NCBI RefSeq assembly: GCF_029784165.1
Contig: NC_073694.1
Location: 54,063,433-54,127,432 of the forward strand
Direction: 5' to 3'
DNA from: Wyeomyia smithii
Lineage: Eukaryota; Arthropoda; Insecta; Diptera; Culicidae
Length of the DNA stretch: 64,000 nucleotides
Part shown: positions 23,607 through 35,114 of the stretch, piece by piece
How positions within the stretch are numbered: position 1 is the first letter of the stretch
How the letters are laid out: every line of letters starts with the position of its first letter
Translations under genes and position numbers: made by a program
Notes under the pieces: model-generated
Database searches by the model: none
The model's input: the letters and a program-made list of their open reading frames with translations, nothing else
What the model was told of the DNA's origin: nothing

Positions 23607-25243
23607 CAGGGCCGGATTTACGATTGTGGGGGCCCGGGGCCCAGTTATAGTGCGGGGCCCCGAAAAAAACAAAACCATTTTTTCATCGTACGAGGTAAAA
23701 ACATTTATTTGCTATTGAAAAATTACCAAAAATTTGTTAGAATTTTCTCTTAAGCCCTATTTAGAGTTCCAAGCGAGGTGAAAATCTCATGCAAAACGTT
23801 CATTTTTTCACGCTCGTGAAAAATGCAACCTGCAAAAATTTCACTTCGCTTGGAACTGTAAACAAATTCGATCCAGCGAAATCAAAGGTTATGGATCTCA
23901 TCTTTTTCACTTGGGTTTATTTTTTTTCCCGGATGCAAACGCTAGTGAAAAAAGCAGCAGCAAGCGAAAACTTGCGTGCGTTTCTATTCTGTCAGTTGCA
24001 GCCAATTTTCACTTCGCTCGGAGTGTAAACTCGTGAGTTTCGCTTCACTTAAACTGTAAACTGCAGACTGGTGAAATACCTGCGTGTAGAGCGGGGGCCT
24101 AGTGTGGTTGGTAACGTCTCTGCCAACCACGCTCGACGCCTGGGTTCGAATCCCACCGCCGACATAGGTGTCGATGGTTGTGAGGTGGCGTGATCCACTC
24201 ACAACCAACCCAACTGGTCTAGATTCAATCCTAGCCGACACCGGGAGATTTTCTGAGGCGAAAAATCTCTGGGATCACGCTTTCCATCGCATGAGGAAGT
24301 AAAGCCGTTGGCGCCGGTCCGTTAATAAACGGGTCGTGAGTTAGGGTCCTGGGTGTGGAGTCGCCTCCCTGGGCGTCGGTGATTGGCCACAACAGTGGCG
24401 GAACTAGACCGACGGAAAATAAGCGAGAATAAAAAAAAAAGAAATACCTGCGTGTTCCACAAACGGGTTTTCACGACAGATTTCGCAAGCGAAAATTTAC
24501 GCTTTTTCACTTGTCAAATGTTTCACTCCGCTTGGAACTGTAAACTATGCTTTGCGAGTTTTTTTGCCGAAAATTTATCGTACTCGAAACTTAATAATGC
24601 TAAGTTTGACTGTCTTTCATTATTCACAGTGGTACGCACTGTGCGGTATTTTTAATAAGTTTCATCTTCAATTTTTTTTCTTGATACCTAAAAAAAACTA
24701 CCGCAATTTGAAAAAATTGCGATCCACAGGCAAAAATTTGCACACAATTTGAGAAAGACTGCGCAAATATAAGACGACTCTGACAATAATAGAAACTAGG
24801 AAAAAACTACGCACATCTGCAGGTCAATAAAATCTGCACACGAACTCAGAAAATCTGCATTTTTCAAAGCACATTTGGTATCCCTGATTCGGACAAGTTA
24901 GCAAAAGCAATGCATTAAAAAACTCGTGGGTTATTTTCTTTCTCTGCTTTACTTCCCATGTGCGTTGGTTCGATTCAAATGGTGTGTTAATGTGTGTCAT
25001 TACAAGAGAATCCAAGGTGAACTCTTATGGATGTAGTTGTGATATTGGCGCTCGCGAAAAAATAAAACGGAAGGAAAGTGTCAGATTGAAATGTTCTGTT
25101 AAAATTTTCTTACTGTAAATTAAACTTTTGATTGAATCTCATTTTTTAAAAAAGAAAAAATCTTTTTCTTGATTTGTGGGGGCCCCAAAAATGTGGAGGC
25201 CCGGGGCCCGGGCCCCCTGGGCCCCCCCATAAATCCGGCTCTG
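23607..25243. mobile_element. hAT-like element with G/C-rich ends and 8-bp TSD
   Basis: The ends read CAGGGCCGGATTTACG and (as reverse complement) CAGAGCCGGATTTATG, each followed by a GGGGGCCC/GGGGCCC-rich stretch. An exact 8-bp duplication AACATAGG flanks it (23599-23606 and 25244-25251). The TIR and duplication length are typical of hAT. Length is 1,637 bp including a nested 353-bp SINE. The interior has many copies of an AAGCGAAGTGAAA-like word in both orientations but no transposase. Confidence 0.85.
24088..24440 (+). mobile_element. Feilai-like tRNA-derived SINE
   Basis: A tRNA-like head with A-box-like sequence near 24097-24113 and a perfect B-box GGTTCGAATCC (24143-24153) is followed by a tRNA-unrelated body and an A-rich tail (24429-24440). 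An exact 15-bp target duplication GAAATACCTGCGTGT flanks it (24073-24087 and 24441-24455). That is the signature of LINE-assisted retroposition. It inserted into the 23607-25243 hAT element. The Feilai label rests on general resemblance to mosquito tRNA-SINEs. Confidence 0.85.
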
Positions 25244-25793
25244 AACATAGGTTTAATGGATATGTTACAATGTTGTAGCCTAGCGCTGTTAACTTGCAAG
25301 ATCCAAAAAGCAGTGTTCCGAAATTTAATCAGCCTTTTTAGGATTTCGTTCCTATCGGACTTTCTAGACTCGATCCCTATTGCAAACTGTGAAAAACTTT
25401 ACCAGATTGTAACATCAAATATATCGTGGATCAATCCAAGCAGAAAATTTTTCCTTCTCTCTTCACTTCTCGTAACTCTAGAAAACAGCTATCGAAAGTA
25501 TAGTTTTCCGCAGAATGCACACTGCAAATTGTATGCGCACGGAATCGGCTGTCTGCAAAGTGTTGTTGCAGCTCATCTCTTGCTGCGACCGTGAAAATCG
25601 TGTCGCATACTGCAAGAATATGGACCTGCCAATGCGCCTGCCAGGGAAAACTGACGACAATTGCAAAAATAAACGACGCTGTTAGTTGCGCCTCGATGAC
25701 CCCGCAAGAAACTGCATCTCTTTTCGGATGTTGATCAGCAGACCATAATGCAGCCAGATTGCTTCCAGTCGCTTGGCGCCCGTTGTTGGCGAA

Positions 25794-27307
25794 ATGCTGC
25801 CTCTGTCGGGAATAGTTTATTTCGTATTTGCTATCGTCGTAGTGCCACTTGAGTTCGCGGGTGCTGATTGGGTGGAGATACCGTTCCTGCAACCGTCCAC
25901 CACAACCCAGAAGACGACGGTCATTCGAAAGAATAGCAACCAAACCGCGCTTATAGCAAACTCGAACATCATCAGTCACGTACTTCCAGCGGTGGGTGGT
26001 GTGCGGCCAATTCTAACTGAAGCTGAACTTGAATCCAGTGTGAAAGTACCTAATTCTGACAATCAACATAAATTGTATCTCCGACCATTTCAAAACCCAG
26101 TCACACCAGTTAGAATAAGTAATCTGGTGGACTTTGATGAGTTTACTCGCAGATCCAGTACCGAGATAACGAGAGGCGAGAAAGTGACGACCGCTGAACC
26201 AAACGTAAACTTTCAAAAGTGGTTCTCTGAACATAAACGAGCCAATATATCCGCCGTTCTACCGTGGTCTTCTCTGTCCCAGGACAGACATTCATTTGTA
26301 ACGACGGCTAACCGAACCGAACATCCTCCAATAGCCGGTGAAGATCGTCTACCTCTGAGCAACAAGTACGAAGAGGAATCCATCGAGTATCTGAATCGGG
26401 ATGATGTTGCGCCTCATAGAGGAGCACATGCAGTGCCAACCCAAAATCAGCCCGTCAATCAACGGCTGGATTTTTCAGCGGATGATTATGCCAGTGAAGA
26501 AACAGAACAAAACAATTCTGCAGAAAGTGCTGAGTCGCAAGATGATGCAGATCAGTTCGCCGATTTCGATGATTACGATCAGCAATTCCAAAATGCTAGT
26601 AATTTCAAAAGAAGGCGACGACCGTTTAATCGTGGACGTGTCACTATCGTACGAGTTATACCGCCTAGACGACGCTTTCGGCCGAAGGAAGCGAATGGGG
26701 ATGGCTCTTTCGTGGGGTTTCTGCGATTTCTCAAACGAATGCAAGATGGTTTTATGCTGAAAACCGCAAAAAGCCTCGGTGACAAAATCAAGTTGCTGAC
26801 AAACCTGAAGGATCAACTGCTTTTGAATATAGGTGAGGGTTAACGCAAAAATTTGTTCAGTTTAAAACGAATTCGCTGTTTTCTAGAAAGCCGCATGTCG
26901 GCCCTGTGGGGTCGAGCACCAAGTTTTACTGGAGTTGAGAGCTCAGGAAATCAACGACGAATTAAGCGAGGATGGATGGAAGCATATTCTAACGGGGGTC
27001 ATGGTGGGATAGGCTTTGCCTCGACTGAAACCACGCTACTGACCCTATCCTTCCTAACGTTTGCAGTTTTTCTGATTAAATTGGTTCTGGTAAGCATGTT
27101 TTTCTGATTTCGGGTTAGTGAGTTTAACGATTCTTTTCGTAGCAAGTGATAAACACGATCAAATCTAAACACTACATGTACACTATGACTTCCCTGAATA
27201 GGCCAACAATAAAACTGAAGCGAAGCAAACGCAGTCGTGAAGAGGAGGATCTGTTGAACCGCAAGCTGAACATTATGAGTGCTATCAATAGCTACAAATT
27301 TAATTGA
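25794..27307 (+). CDS. Unrecognised secreted or single-pass membrane protein
   Basis: Exons 25794-26832, 26887-27089 and 27143-27307 join in frame and encode 468 residues ending at TGA 27305-27307. The ATG at 25794 is chosen because it starts a signal peptide (MLPLSGIVYFVFAIVVVPLE). The TTG-led extension upstream is not credible. The middle is polar and low in cysteine, with an acidic Asp/Gln/Ser-rich stretch (about residues 225-265) followed by a very basic RRRRPFNRGR / PPRRRFRP patch. A dibasic RRIKRG precedes a glycine-rich segment and a hydrophobic helix (TTLLTLSFLTFAVFLIKLVL, near residues 395-415), then a basic tail. I do not recognise the family. The C-terminal third looks most constrained. 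An AATAAA lies 40 bases after the stop, supporting a real gene. Confidence 0.7.
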
Positions 27308-27346
27308 AAAATAAGGGCTGATGAAATAGCTTTGAACAAGCTAAGC

Positions 27347-27352
27347 AATAAA
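27347..27352 (+). terminator. AATAAA polyadenylation signal of the secreted-protein gene
   Basis: Canonical AATAAA 40 bases downstream of the stop codon at 27307. Confidence 0.6.
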
Positions 27353-28991
27353 AGAAGCCTATTTTGCCGACGAAAGCATCCCTCAATTCGAAGAACGGGA
27401 TTTGAAATGCACTTTAATAAATGATGCCTCAATTAACAGTTACCGCTTTTGATGATTTTTAACTTGTTACCTATTTCAGAGATCCTCGATTTGGTTCCTT
27501 AGACTTTCTTCCACAAATTGCCTAGACTGCCTGACGTACGCACTCTCATGTTCTTATTTAAGTTCCTTTTCCGTTTAACTTCGTCGTTCCAATCTTTGTA
27601 GCATTTTAGCCATCCGTAGAGAAAGAGAAAATGATCAGAAATTTTCAATTCTTATCACAGTTTGGTATGATCATTAAACTTTAACAATTTAACGATTAAT
27701 CTAATCAATTAGATTAGCACTAATCAGATTATAGGATAGGTCTGGCTAACAGTCTGTTTCGAGACGATTTGTAGTGTGAAAGGAATATACAAAGTTTTGC
27801 AAGGAGAGGCAAAATACAAGCTGAAATTTCGGATTCACATAAAATCTCGACCATTACCGTTGAAGTACTTGTAAGTATATACGTAATTTTTTTTTTATTA
27901 AGTCAAACCTATTTCTGTGTTCCTAATGGAATTAATATATAGTTATGGTGAAAGCTTACCTCTAAAAGATCCTGCCTCCCAATCTTACATATTAACAATC
28001 AAAACTCATTCTGCATCATTAAGATCTCGCTACGGAGTGTTTACTGAATTTCTTACATCTTGTGAACCGATTATTTTGTGTTGAAAATTAACGAAAAAAT
28101 ATTTTTTATCAACAAGTTGGAGGTAATGGCAATATAGTACCTACCGTAATGAGCTGGCTTGCTGGCTTCGCAATCTTTCGACGTTTTTACTCCTGAACTC
28201 CACCCGCAATCATTCTCTCTGAAAGAACAGTTCAAGGACAGAAAACGGGGTGAAAGCAACGTGACTCGATAGGAACAGGACTGGTAGCAGCTAGATTTGG
28301 TGATCCCCGGAAGAAATGAGCGGTTCTTTTTACCTTTTAAGGTGGGTAATGGGTGTGGAACCAGAATTACTTTTAAAACGAGAATATTTCCCATCTCATT
28401 TCTTCACTCCACCGCATCCAGCTGCTGGCGCCCACGGTTTGGAACGATACAACACGGCGGACAAACTTCATGCATCACAACTAAACACAGCTCAGGTCTT
28501 TCGTTTTAGCTGCTGGAGAATCCAGAGCTTGGCTGTAAATGCGAATGGAGAAGCAATTTAATATTGTTGGTTGTTCGTCGCATGCCAGATGTTGGAAATG
28601 TTCACCCCACCTTGTTGGTATCCTGTGAAACTGCCATCGAGGCAGTTATCCATCGCTCTTTCCGGTACAACAAAGTGCCTGTAGCGAACCCTCGAAAGCT
28701 GAAATTGCAATATAGATTAACTAGTAATTTTCATCTCCAGTTTCCAGGAATCATTTTAGCTACGATTTTAGTTCTATGTCATTACTCCAACTTGTTTCTT
28801 TTTTATGAAAGATTGTTTTCTAATTTAAAAGGAAAGGTTATGATAAATTAGAAAAAGGAAACAACGTTTCCTTTCGATCTTTTTAATGACTAACCATGAA
28901 AAGCTAACTCCTACTGTCATTAACAAAAAAGTAGCATAAAAAGTAACTTAAAACTATAAAACATGATACCGACATTCTACTTGAACCTGAT
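27353..28991. other. Intergenic stretch, no gene seen
   Basis: AT-rich DNA between a plus-strand gene and the 3' end of a minus-strand gene. The last part is presumably the 3' UTR of the bZIP gene. Short open frames around 28297-28561 resemble no family. Confidence 0.45.
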
Positions 28992-29972
28992 TTATCGTGT
29001 CTGAGAGTCCTCGAGCCATGCACGGTGTGAGCTTAACGCACAAGAAGCGCAGAACTCCACCGAAACACGACCACCGGGAATAATATGCACGCAGACACCA
29101 GCTTCTTCTGCTCCTGAGGAACCTGCACTCAACAAGTCGTAGTTACTGTGCTCAAAATAGTTATGTTCTGTGGTAATTACTTGCTCGCTGCTACGTTCCA
29201 CTGCATTACTTGTCATCGTTGACAGAAGCTCGTCTACGTCTGGCAAGCAACTAAATTCCTCCTCGAACCTTATTTGCTGGGATGCCAAACCTAAATCTGA
29301 AGATAAAAATTCGGACTCGATCAGAAAGCTGGACAAAAGTGGATCCTCCTGGTATTGAACAGTACCGTTTTCGTTGATGTCATAATCCACGCTAGATGGC
29401 ACGGAATGTGGAGAAACAAAACCCTCGTCGCTGCTATTTCCGGTAGGTGAACGAACTTTTTGCGTACAGCTTAACTCAGAAGACGTCATGCGCAATCCTG
29501 ACTTACGGATTGCTCCCAATACTTTCATAATGCCAGATTTGTTTGCGATAACTTTCTTCAAATAATTTCTCTCGCGCGTTAATTGGTCCACTTGTTTGCT
29601 TTTTCTTTTCATCTCCTTCCGAATGTCTTTATTTACTTGTCTCAATTCATCCAGTTCTTTTTCAAGATTCTCGACGTGTTCTTTCTTGCGACGCCGATTT
29701 TCACGTGCAAGGAGTGCATTTCTGTTGGAGATTTTGGGATTGGGTCGTCGAGTCGGATTACGCTGTATGCATACATTTCCCTTCAACGTCTTACATCCCG
29801 GCGCTATGCCACCAGACGCCATACTTCCTTTCTTAGTCGCCGGAACATATTCATCACTGTCGTAACCTTCTTCCTCTTGGATAGACTCGGTTTCACTTCC
29901 ACTACTTGTGAGCTCATCTTCTTGATAAGTGTCGATTTGCTTAGTGAAAATACGATTCAACGAAAAAGCCAT
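28992..29972 (-). CDS. CREBZF: CREBZF-like bZIP transcription factor
   Basis: A single open frame of 326 residues. The start is the ATG at 29972-29970 (MAFSLNRIF); the in-frame TTG upstream is ignored. A basic region NRNALLARENRRRKK (about residues 105-119) runs into a long heptad coiled coil and ends NYLKKVIANKSGIMKVLGAI, closely matching the end of the CREBZF (Zhangfei) zipper. The C terminus GVCVHIIPGGRVSVEFCASC matches the conserved CREBZF tail. EHNY near residue 273 fits the HCF-1-binding motif [DE]HxY known from CREBZF. In vertebrates CREBZF is a nuclear cofactor in stress responses. The motifs are seen; the role here is inferred. It is intronless in this window and diverges from Bub3. 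Confidence 0.85.
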   Translation of the reverse strand: MAFSLNRIFTKQIDTYQEDELTSSGSETESIQEEEGYDSDEYVPATKKGSMASGGIAPGCKTLKGNVCIQRNPTRRPNPKISNRNALLARENRRRKKEHVENLEKELDELRQVNKDIRKEMKRKSKQVDQLTRERNYLKKVIANKSGIMKVLGAIRKSGLRMTSSELSCTQKVRSPTGNSSDEGFVSPHSVPSSVDYDINENGTVQYQEDPLLSSFLIESEFLSSDLGLASQQIRFEEEFSCLPDVDELLSTMTSNAVERSSEQVITTEHNYFEHSNYDLLSAGSSGAEEAGVCVHIIPGGRVSVEFCASCALSSHRAWLEDSQTR

Positions 29973-30053
29973 ATTGTAAACGTACGCAAAACGTTTTCGA
30001 GCAGCGATGGGACGTAGCGAATATAATCGTAAAAACGGATAAAATCTGGGCAA

Positions 30054-31336
30054 CTTTTACGTTTCTGGGTTAGTACTTACTTCCGTCAAATAATGTTCAG
30101 TAAATTAAACAAAAAAATATGAAATATTCACAGTTTTAATACGTTTTTCTGCGATAAATAGTGGCTAGTGATATTTGTAACCGCAAATACTTTGTGAATA
30201 TGACTCACCCCTGTCATATTGTTCATGATGATATATGATAAGGTGCATACATGAATGTTCGAAAAAATATTTTTTGCTGTGGTAGGGTTGTCACACTATT
30301 CATGTCCCCTCATGACCTTTTGTCGTAAACATTCTCGAGGTATCGCTGTAAATGCGCAGAAATATAATCTTTTTACCGGCCGCTACTTTTTCAATTATGC
30401 CTTGATCAGACTACGCCGTATATCACCTGATATCGCCAGATGATATTGGATATCACTTCGGGTGTTCACACTACAGTAAATATGGTTTGACATTTGCTTT
30501 GGCAATTGAAAAGAGAAAAAAAAACAGGTCAAAGCAAAACAAGACAACAAAAACAATGCAATTAGGATTCTGATGTCAGCTAGTTGGCTTGTACCAGCGC
30601 GAACTCTCATATACAATTGTCAAAATGTGCGGAATGACGAAAGCAAAAATATTTCCTTTTTTCTTTTTCGCATGCAACGTGAATTGTGAAATTTGTAGGG
30701 TTGCGTCAAATGTCATTAGGCCGTGTTGCCAACTATTGCAAATCTGATTTTTTATTGGTTTTCGATGATGATATCCGGGATATCATGTAGCCGAGGTGAT
30801 ATTTACTGACAGCTCGAAAGAATAAGGATGGTGATATGGCCTCCATAGCATGAATTACCTGATATCAGGTGATATGCGATGTAGTGTAAACTATAGACAT
30901 AGTGTGACATGTCTTGCCTTCTGACATAGCTGATCTGCGGCCGAAATCCGAGAACACGTTTCTTCGAAGAGAAGAAAGTTTCTTTATTGAAGGTATATAA
31001 AAAAAATGAAATCTACATTTTAACATTTTCGTAATTTGTTCTGACGCCTCACCTAATATAGAAATGTTCCCTAAGGTAGGTCTTATTTTAAACCTTAGCC
31101 CTATTGAGTTGTTGCTCTTGATAAACTTTTGACGAAAATCTCCATTTTGAAAAAACGCAGCCCGTTTTCGCGCTTCATTTTCGAAAACATATTGTTAGCA
31201 GTCTGACAGTCTCACGTTTCAAATTTTCGCCGATGTGCTGAAGTAAATAGAAAAACCAACGGAGTAAAAGTATCCGCGTAATTTATCAACCCCATAAAAT
31301 TGCTGTACGTTACTGGAGAGATACGCAACGGTACCA
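30054..31336. promoter_or_regulatory. Divergent intergenic region between the bZIP gene and Bub3
   Basis: Contains 5' flanks of both genes. A TIR-bearing repeat occupies much of it (about 30411-30890). I did not identify specific core promoter motifs that I would defend. Confidence 0.4.
30411..30890. repeat. Probable DNA transposon with inverted ends TATCACCTGATATC
   Basis: The left part ACTACGCCGTATATCACCTG and the right part CAGGTGATATGCGATGTAGT are imperfect inverted repeats. GATATC words are scattered inside. No coding sequence, and the target duplication is not clear. Confidence 0.5.
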
Positions 31337-32382
31337 ATGGAACGAAAACCGGAAACGCAAATACAAAACGCTCCCAGCGACATAATATCCTCAGTGAAAT
31401 TTTCCCCGCAAACAAACCAATTCTTGTTAGTTTCAAGCTGGGATTCCAGCGTCAGGTTGTACGATGTGGTTAACAACACACTACGGCAGAAATATTATCA
31501 TGATGCTCCAATACTGGACTGTGCATTTCATGTAAGTTTATCGTATTCATAATAAAAAATATCCATAAAGATCAATCAAACGGTCTTTTCCAGGATTCGG
31601 TTCGAACGGTCAGCGGCGGATTGGATAATCTGGTTAAGCTGTATGACCTGAACACGCACGCCGAAAGTATTATAGGTACTCATGACGCCCCGGTTAAGTG
31701 TGTCGAACATTCGTCTAAGGTAAACGGAATTTTGACGGGGAGCTGGGACAAAACCATTAAAATGTGGGATGTTCGAGAAAAAGAGTGTGTTGGAAGATAC
31801 GAACAAAGCAACGGAAAGGTGTATTCGATGAGTTGTATTGACGAGAAGTTGGTAGTGGCCACCTCTGAGCGGAAGGTGCTAGTATGGGATCTTCGTAATA
31901 TGGGACAGTATTTGACACGAAGGGAGTCTTCACTAAAATTCCAAACTAGAGCGATCCGCTGCTTTCCGAACAAGGAGGGCTATGTAATGAGCTCAATCGA
32001 AGGAAGAGTTGCCGTTGAGTACTTTGATATGGATCCCGAAGTTCAGAAAAAGAAATTCGCTTTCAAATGCCATCGTTCGAAAGAAAATAACATCGAGCTC
32101 ATCTATCCTGTAAATGCACTCAGTTTTCATAATGTGTTTAATACGTTCGCTACTGGCGGTTCTGACGGCTACGTTAACATTTGGGACGGTTTCAATAAGA
32201 AGCGCCTGTGCCAGTTTCATCTTTATGACAGTTCTATATCATCTTTGGCATTCAGCTATGACGGGAGCACTTTGGCGATTGCTTGTTCGTATCTGGAAGA
32301 ATCAGAAATTCCCCCAGATCCGAAGCCAGAGCCGACTTTGTATGTTCGATATGTTAGTGAAGCGGAAACTAAGCCTAAGTAG
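31337..32382 (+). CDS. Bub3: Mitotic checkpoint protein Bub3
   Basis: Exons 31337-31531 and 31594-32382 join in phase 0 and encode 327 residues, against 328 in human BUB3. WD40 repeats are visible throughout (for example LVSSWDSSVRLYD, VSGGLDNLVKLYD, LTGSWDKTIKMWD and FATGGSDGYVNIWD), with the hallmark HRSKENNIELIYPVNALSFH segment in the C-terminal half. Bub3 is a seven-bladed propeller that binds GLEBS motifs of Bub1 and BubR1, and MELT repeats of kinetochore Spc105, in the spindle assembly checkpoint. The ATG at 31337 has an ACCA context. The gene is convergent with the ZAD zinc-finger gene, with 116 bases between the two stops. Confidence 0.97.
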
Positions 32383-32433
32383 AGTAAAATCGATAATCAG
32401 AGTTAGGTTCCCCAATTTATATAATCAGTTCGA

Positions 32434-32445
32434 AATAAATTTAAT
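32434..32445. terminator. Abutting polyadenylation signals for convergent Bub3 and ZAD-1
   Basis: The plus strand has AATAAA at 32434-32439, 52 bases after the Bub3 stop. The next six bases, TTTAAT (32440-32445), read ATTAAA on the minus strand, 54 bases after the zinc-finger stop. The two mRNAs probably overlap at their 3' ends. Confidence 0.55.
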
Positions 32446-32498
32446 TTTACAAACCCCAAATTTGTCTTTGTCTCACATCAAACTCATTGATCTAATAC

Positions 32499-33840
32499 TC
32501 AATATGTAATATCTAAATCAACTGGTAGAGATTGGTCATCAGGTAAATCAATCTGTGCTATCGGATTTAGCTCCAACACTTCTGAAGACTGAGTTTGATA
32601 CTGTTTTAAACGGCGTAGTTCATCAATACTGCTTACGTCAAGTGGAAAAGTTCCATTTTTCTTGTGAGTTCTGTAGTGGGCGCCGAGATTGTGTTTCACG
32701 GTGAACCGTTTGCCACAAATTTCACATGGAAACTGTGCAACACCAGTATGCACTACGGAGTGAAGTTTCAGGTTGCTTCTGAAAAAAATATTCAATGTCC
32801 AGTTGAGATACTACAGTTTTAGCTTGAGGCTAACTTCAATTGAAAAAAAAAAAGCTTCGAATTCTTACCCCCGTCGGAATTTTTTGCCGCAGACTTCGCA
32901 GGTGAATTTTGGCTCTTCGGTATGCATTTTCTTATGCCGCAGCCAGGAGCTGGTTCCTTTGATTCGCTTGCCACAGTGCTGACAATCGTAAAACCGGTTG
33001 ATTGACTTGTGCAGATGACGGTGCTGTTGTAGGCTATATTTCGAGTGCAGCCGGCGCCCACAGCCTTCGATCTCACAGACGAATGGTTTTATTCCAAGGT
33101 GCCGATTGAGGTGCCCTTCAAGGCACACTTGGGAAATAATTTGACCACAGGTATCGCACATGACTTTTTCATTTTGTTTGGTAGTTTTGCGCGAACTTCC
33201 GGCAGATTTTTTTTTCTTTAAATTGGTTTCTTCTGATTCATCTCCCGAGTCAGTAGGTTCAGTGATCTCTGATGCCAGATTAGAGTCTTCTTGTATGGAC
33301 TCTTCTTCGTATATTTCATTCATTTCAGTTTCTTGTTTCTCTAAGTAAATAATCTCTTGCTTTATTTGGAGCTGCACATTTTCGAGGTTTTTGGTATCAG
33401 AGAGAGGGTTCTCTAAAGAACCGGTCTTATTAAGAACATCATTACGATATTTATAAATAGATTCACTAATGTAGGTAATAGCATCTGTTGCGTCTTTCCA
33501 ACAACTGCTTTCAAGAATAGGTTTCCTAGTCAGAAGTTTATTCGTTTCTTGGCATAACTGTCGGAAACTGACAATCACGCTAACCATATTTTTACAATTA
33601 AAGCATAATTGCGTCGAAAGATCTGACCTATAAGTCTGTAAGACATAAAAAAAATTGCATTTACCATCATAACGGTGCAACGTAACGAATTAATAAAACC
33701 TTAACACCAACAGCAGCCAGTATTTGTCGCTTAAAATCCAATTCTCGACCGAAAATGTTCACCAGTTTTTTATTCGGATATTGCTGCAAACAGAGGCGGC
33801 ACCATCCCGGCAGCATACTATATACTGGCACCGACGACAT
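32499..33840 (-). CDS. ZAD-domain C2H2 zinc-finger protein (ZAD-1)
   Basis: Minus-strand exons 33700-33840, 32869-33635 and 32499-32778 join in frame and give 395 residues. The N terminus is a ZAD dimerisation domain (WCRLC near residue 15, then QLCFNC after intron 1), the insect-specific zinc-associated domain. A long acidic linker follows, then five C2H2 fingers in the C-terminal half (starting CDTCGQ, CEIEGCGRR, CQHCGKR, CEVCGKK and CEICGKR). The intron-2 junction lies inside finger four. The start is the ATG at 33840 (MSSVPVYSML), because the upstream TTG-led frame is not credible. The intron-1 donor AAG|GTTTTATT is weak. ZAD proteins are sequence-specific nuclear DNA-binding factors; the target is unknown. 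Confidence 0.85.
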
Positions 33841-34546
33841 CGCTAAGCAATCGTTTTTATAAAACAAGATCTCGTTCAGTATGTATTCACTTTATTGATT
33901 TATTTCATTTTGCTATATATAACTTTTGTTTATGCCTTTATCTGATTAATGAATCATGATCAACCAAAGATAATTTAATTAAGGTATGCTGTCTTGCCGG
34001 TTAATTAATGGTAGGCAAGGATGCCAAATATATTGATAGATCTGTAACAACTTTAGGCAATTTATTTGTTTCGATTGCGGATGAAAAAACTTATTGGACA
34101 CAGCGCATGGAGATGGGTAATGCAAAATTGTCATTTTCATACTAGTATACTTTTATAAGTATACTTAATAATTAAAAAATATTAAGACTTAATGGATTTC
34201 TAACGATAGTAAACTTTTTGTACGTAGTTCTATTTAAAAAATAGTAGGTCATTTTTCCATGCATTCATTTTGTCCAACATTGACTGTGATATAAAAAATA
34301 ATAATTATATTGTTTCGAAACGTTCTATAAAAATACGTGCCGTACATAACAAGTACACGCGTTACGTTACCTCAATTAGGCATCTTTGACCTATAGCATT
34401 TTTCGACACACATTCATCTTTGTGTCAAAATCATCTGTTTTGTGCATTTTACTGCTTTTACTGCGCAGTGAATGAAAAAATAAAGGGATTGTGAAATAGT
34501 TTGCCCTGAAAGTTCTTTAGGTATAGAGTCGCAGAACATCAAAACA
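33841..34546. promoter_or_regulatory. Divergent promoter region ZAD-1 / IscU
   Basis: 706 bases between two divergent start codons. AT-rich, with no repeat or motif that I would name. Confidence 0.4.
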
Positions 34547-34999
34547 ATGGCCGCGCTGCAGAAAAGTTTCAATTCTTTGATCAAATTACGTCGTGCTCAG
34601 AGCGTTCCGGTTGCTCTGTACCACGCAAATGTGCTCGATCATTACGAGAATCCACGAAACGTTGGATCGATGGACAAGAAGGAGAAAAATGTCGGAACCG
34701 GACTCGTCGGTGCTCCGGCTTGCGGTGACGTCATGAAGCTGCAGATTCGAGTCGATGAGAACGGAAAAATAGTCGATGCTAAGTTCAAAACTTTCGGCTG
34801 TGGATCGGCAATCGCCTCGAGCTCGCTGGCCACCGAGTGGGTAAAGGGAAAAACTCTGGATGAAGCAAAGAAACTAAAAAATACTGATATCGCGAAGGAA
34901 TTATCTCTTCCCCCGGTCAAATTGCACTGCTCTATGCTGGCAGAAGATGCCATCAAGGCAGCACTGGAAGATTACAAAAAGAAGCAAGATAAGAAATAG
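34547..34999 (+). CDS. IscU: Iron-sulfur cluster scaffold protein IscU, mitochondrial
   Basis: An intronless 150-residue frame from ATG 34547 (context AACAATGG). The basic, Ser-containing N terminus (LIKLRRAQSV) fits a mitochondrial presequence. The core shows all scaffold cysteines: PACGDVMKLQI, FGCGSAIASSS and KLHCSMLAEDAI. The LPPVKLH chaperone-recognition motif just before the third cysteine is the site bound by HSPA9-type Hsp70. IscU builds [2Fe-2S] clusters with the NFS1-ISD11-ACP desulfurase, frataxin and ferredoxin in the matrix. Length and motifs are typical. It is convergent with mRpS14. The final KKKQDKK tail is charged and variable in the family. Confidence 0.97.
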   Translation: MAALQKSFNSLIKLRRAQSVPVALYHANVLDHYENPRNVGSMDKKEKNVGTGLVGAPACGDVMKLQIRVDENGKIVDAKFKTFGCGSAIASSSLATEWVKGKTLDEAKKLKNTDIAKELSLPPVKLHCSMLAEDAIKAALEDYKKKQDKK

Positions 35000-35108
35000 A
35001 TCGATGGCTTGCTGGATTAGCTTTAGAGAAGAGTAATTTTAATCTGGTTATGTAAAATAGAGTGATAACAAAACGTTAAATATACTGAATCTTTGTGACA
35101 TGAATGGA

Positions 35109-35114
35109 AATAAA
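35109..35114 (+). terminator. AATAAA polyadenylation signal of IscU
   Basis: Canonical AATAAA about 110 bases beyond the IscU stop codon. Confidence 0.6.

Noticed and set aside
25773..25793. Start of the secreted protein at 25773
   Set aside because: That codon is TTG; the ATG at 25794 begins a proper signal peptide.
29973..30053. N-terminal extension of the bZIP protein
   Set aside because: It begins at TTG; the ATG at 29972 is the credible start.
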